64,000 bases of DNA from Pseudomonas sp. RIT409 (GTDB lineage: Bacteria > Pseudomonadota > Gammaproteobacteria > Pseudomonadales > Pseudomonadaceae). Below the pieces are notes generated by a model. The model ran no database searches and was not told the DNA's origin. It saw nothing but the letters and a program-made list of their open reading frames with translations. The number at the start of each line of letters is the position of its first letter. Position 1 is the stretch's first letter. Below are positions 63,722 to 64,000 of this stretch, one piece after another. The stretch spans positions 1 through 64,000 of the forward strand of contig NZ_QARE02000014.1 of the NCBI RefSeq assembly GCF_003052515.2. Reading direction: 5' to 3'. Made by a program: the position numbers and the translations under genes.

Positions 63722-64000
63722 GTGTCGAATAATGTGGACCCAAACTTTTGGCACAAGGCCCAGAGCCATCTGATTCGCTATGGCGGCCGGTTCGAGTCCC
63801 GGATCATCGAACGCGCCAAGGGCAGCTTCGTCTATGACGCCGACCAGCAGCCGATCCTCGATTTCACGTCCGGGCAGATGAGTTCGTTACTCGGCCATGG
63901 TCACCCGGAGATCTGCGAAGTGGTGCAAGGCCATATCCGCGACCTGGATCACCTGTTCAGCGGAATGCTGAGCCGGCCCGTGGTCGACCTGGCGCAGGCC
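63722..64000 (+). CDS. dgdA: 2,2-dialkylglycine decarboxylase, partial (cut by window end)
   Basis: The first 93 codons of a class III PLP enzyme, from GTG 63722 after GGAGAG. ERAKGSFVYDADQQPILDFT, SGQM and LDHLFSGMLSRPVVDLA match Burkholderia dialkylglycine decarboxylase closely from memory. That enzyme couples decarboxylation of 2,2-dialkylglycines (for example 2-aminoisobutyrate) with transamination of pyruvate. The PLP Lys region lies beyond the window. Confidence 0.83.
   Translation, partial: MSNNVDPNFWHKAQSHLIRYGGRFESRIIERAKGSFVYDADQQPILDFTSGQMSSLLGHGHPEICEVVQGHIRDLDHLFSGMLSRPVVDLAQA

Overview
The window looks like a plant-associated Pseudomonas chromosome. It is GC-rich and densely coded, with Pseudomonas-style chemotaxis genes and many LysR and AraC regulators. 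It carries two type III effector genes, each behind a HrpL promoter (hrp box, GGAACC-N15/16-CCACNNA). I read all start sites by eye, using ribosome binding sites and overlaps.

Layout. 0.2-5.8 kb: an AvrE/DspE-family effector with a hrp box and a four-copy 153-bp repeat in its N-terminal region. 5.9-14.6 kb: a complete chemotaxis operon (MCP, CheY, STAS protein, CheA, MCP, CheW, CheR, CheD, CheB). 14.8-20.8 kb: AraC regulator and aldo/keto reductase, diguanylate cyclase, DUF2000 protein, a decayed patch and a second AraC regulator. 21.0-23.6 kb: a three-gene envelope set around an M48 peptidase. 23.7-29.2 kb: methyltransferase with a divergent Rrf2 regulator, a lipoprotein, a DUF2252 protein and an MFS exporter. 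29.3-33.1 kb: a three-subunit molybdenum dehydrogenase (2Fe-2S, molybdopterin and triheme cytochrome c subunits). 33.2-42 kb: TspO, LigT-type phosphodiesterase, AraC regulator, cupin, a PRISE-type reductase, a dCACHE chemoreceptor, and an SDR with a LysR regulator.

42-54 kb: an AEC transporter, then a LysR gene with a sigma-54-type promoter, then nine co-directional genes for D-amino acids. These are N-carbamoyl-D-amino acid hydrolase, D-amino acid aminotransferase, a dipeptide/oligopeptide-type ABC importer, an N-acyl-D-amino-acid deacylase and a DadA-like dehydrogenase. Together they suggest import of D-amino-acid derivatives, removal of the N-carbamoyl or N-acyl group, and deamination to 2-oxo acids. 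54-64 kb: HAD phosphatase, metallo-beta-lactamase-fold nuclease, EamA transporter with LysR, a HopAA1-family effector behind a second hrp box, a LysR/MFS pair, and a DgdR-like regulator facing a dialkylglycine decarboxylase gene cut by the window edge.

The two effectors are relatives of avrE and hopAA1, which lie close together in the conserved effector locus of P. syringae. Here they are about 53 kb apart, with no hrp/hrc gene or recognisable effector chaperone between them. The most unusual unit is the D-amino-acid island, followed by the repeat-expanded AvrE and the uncharacterised M48 peptidase set.
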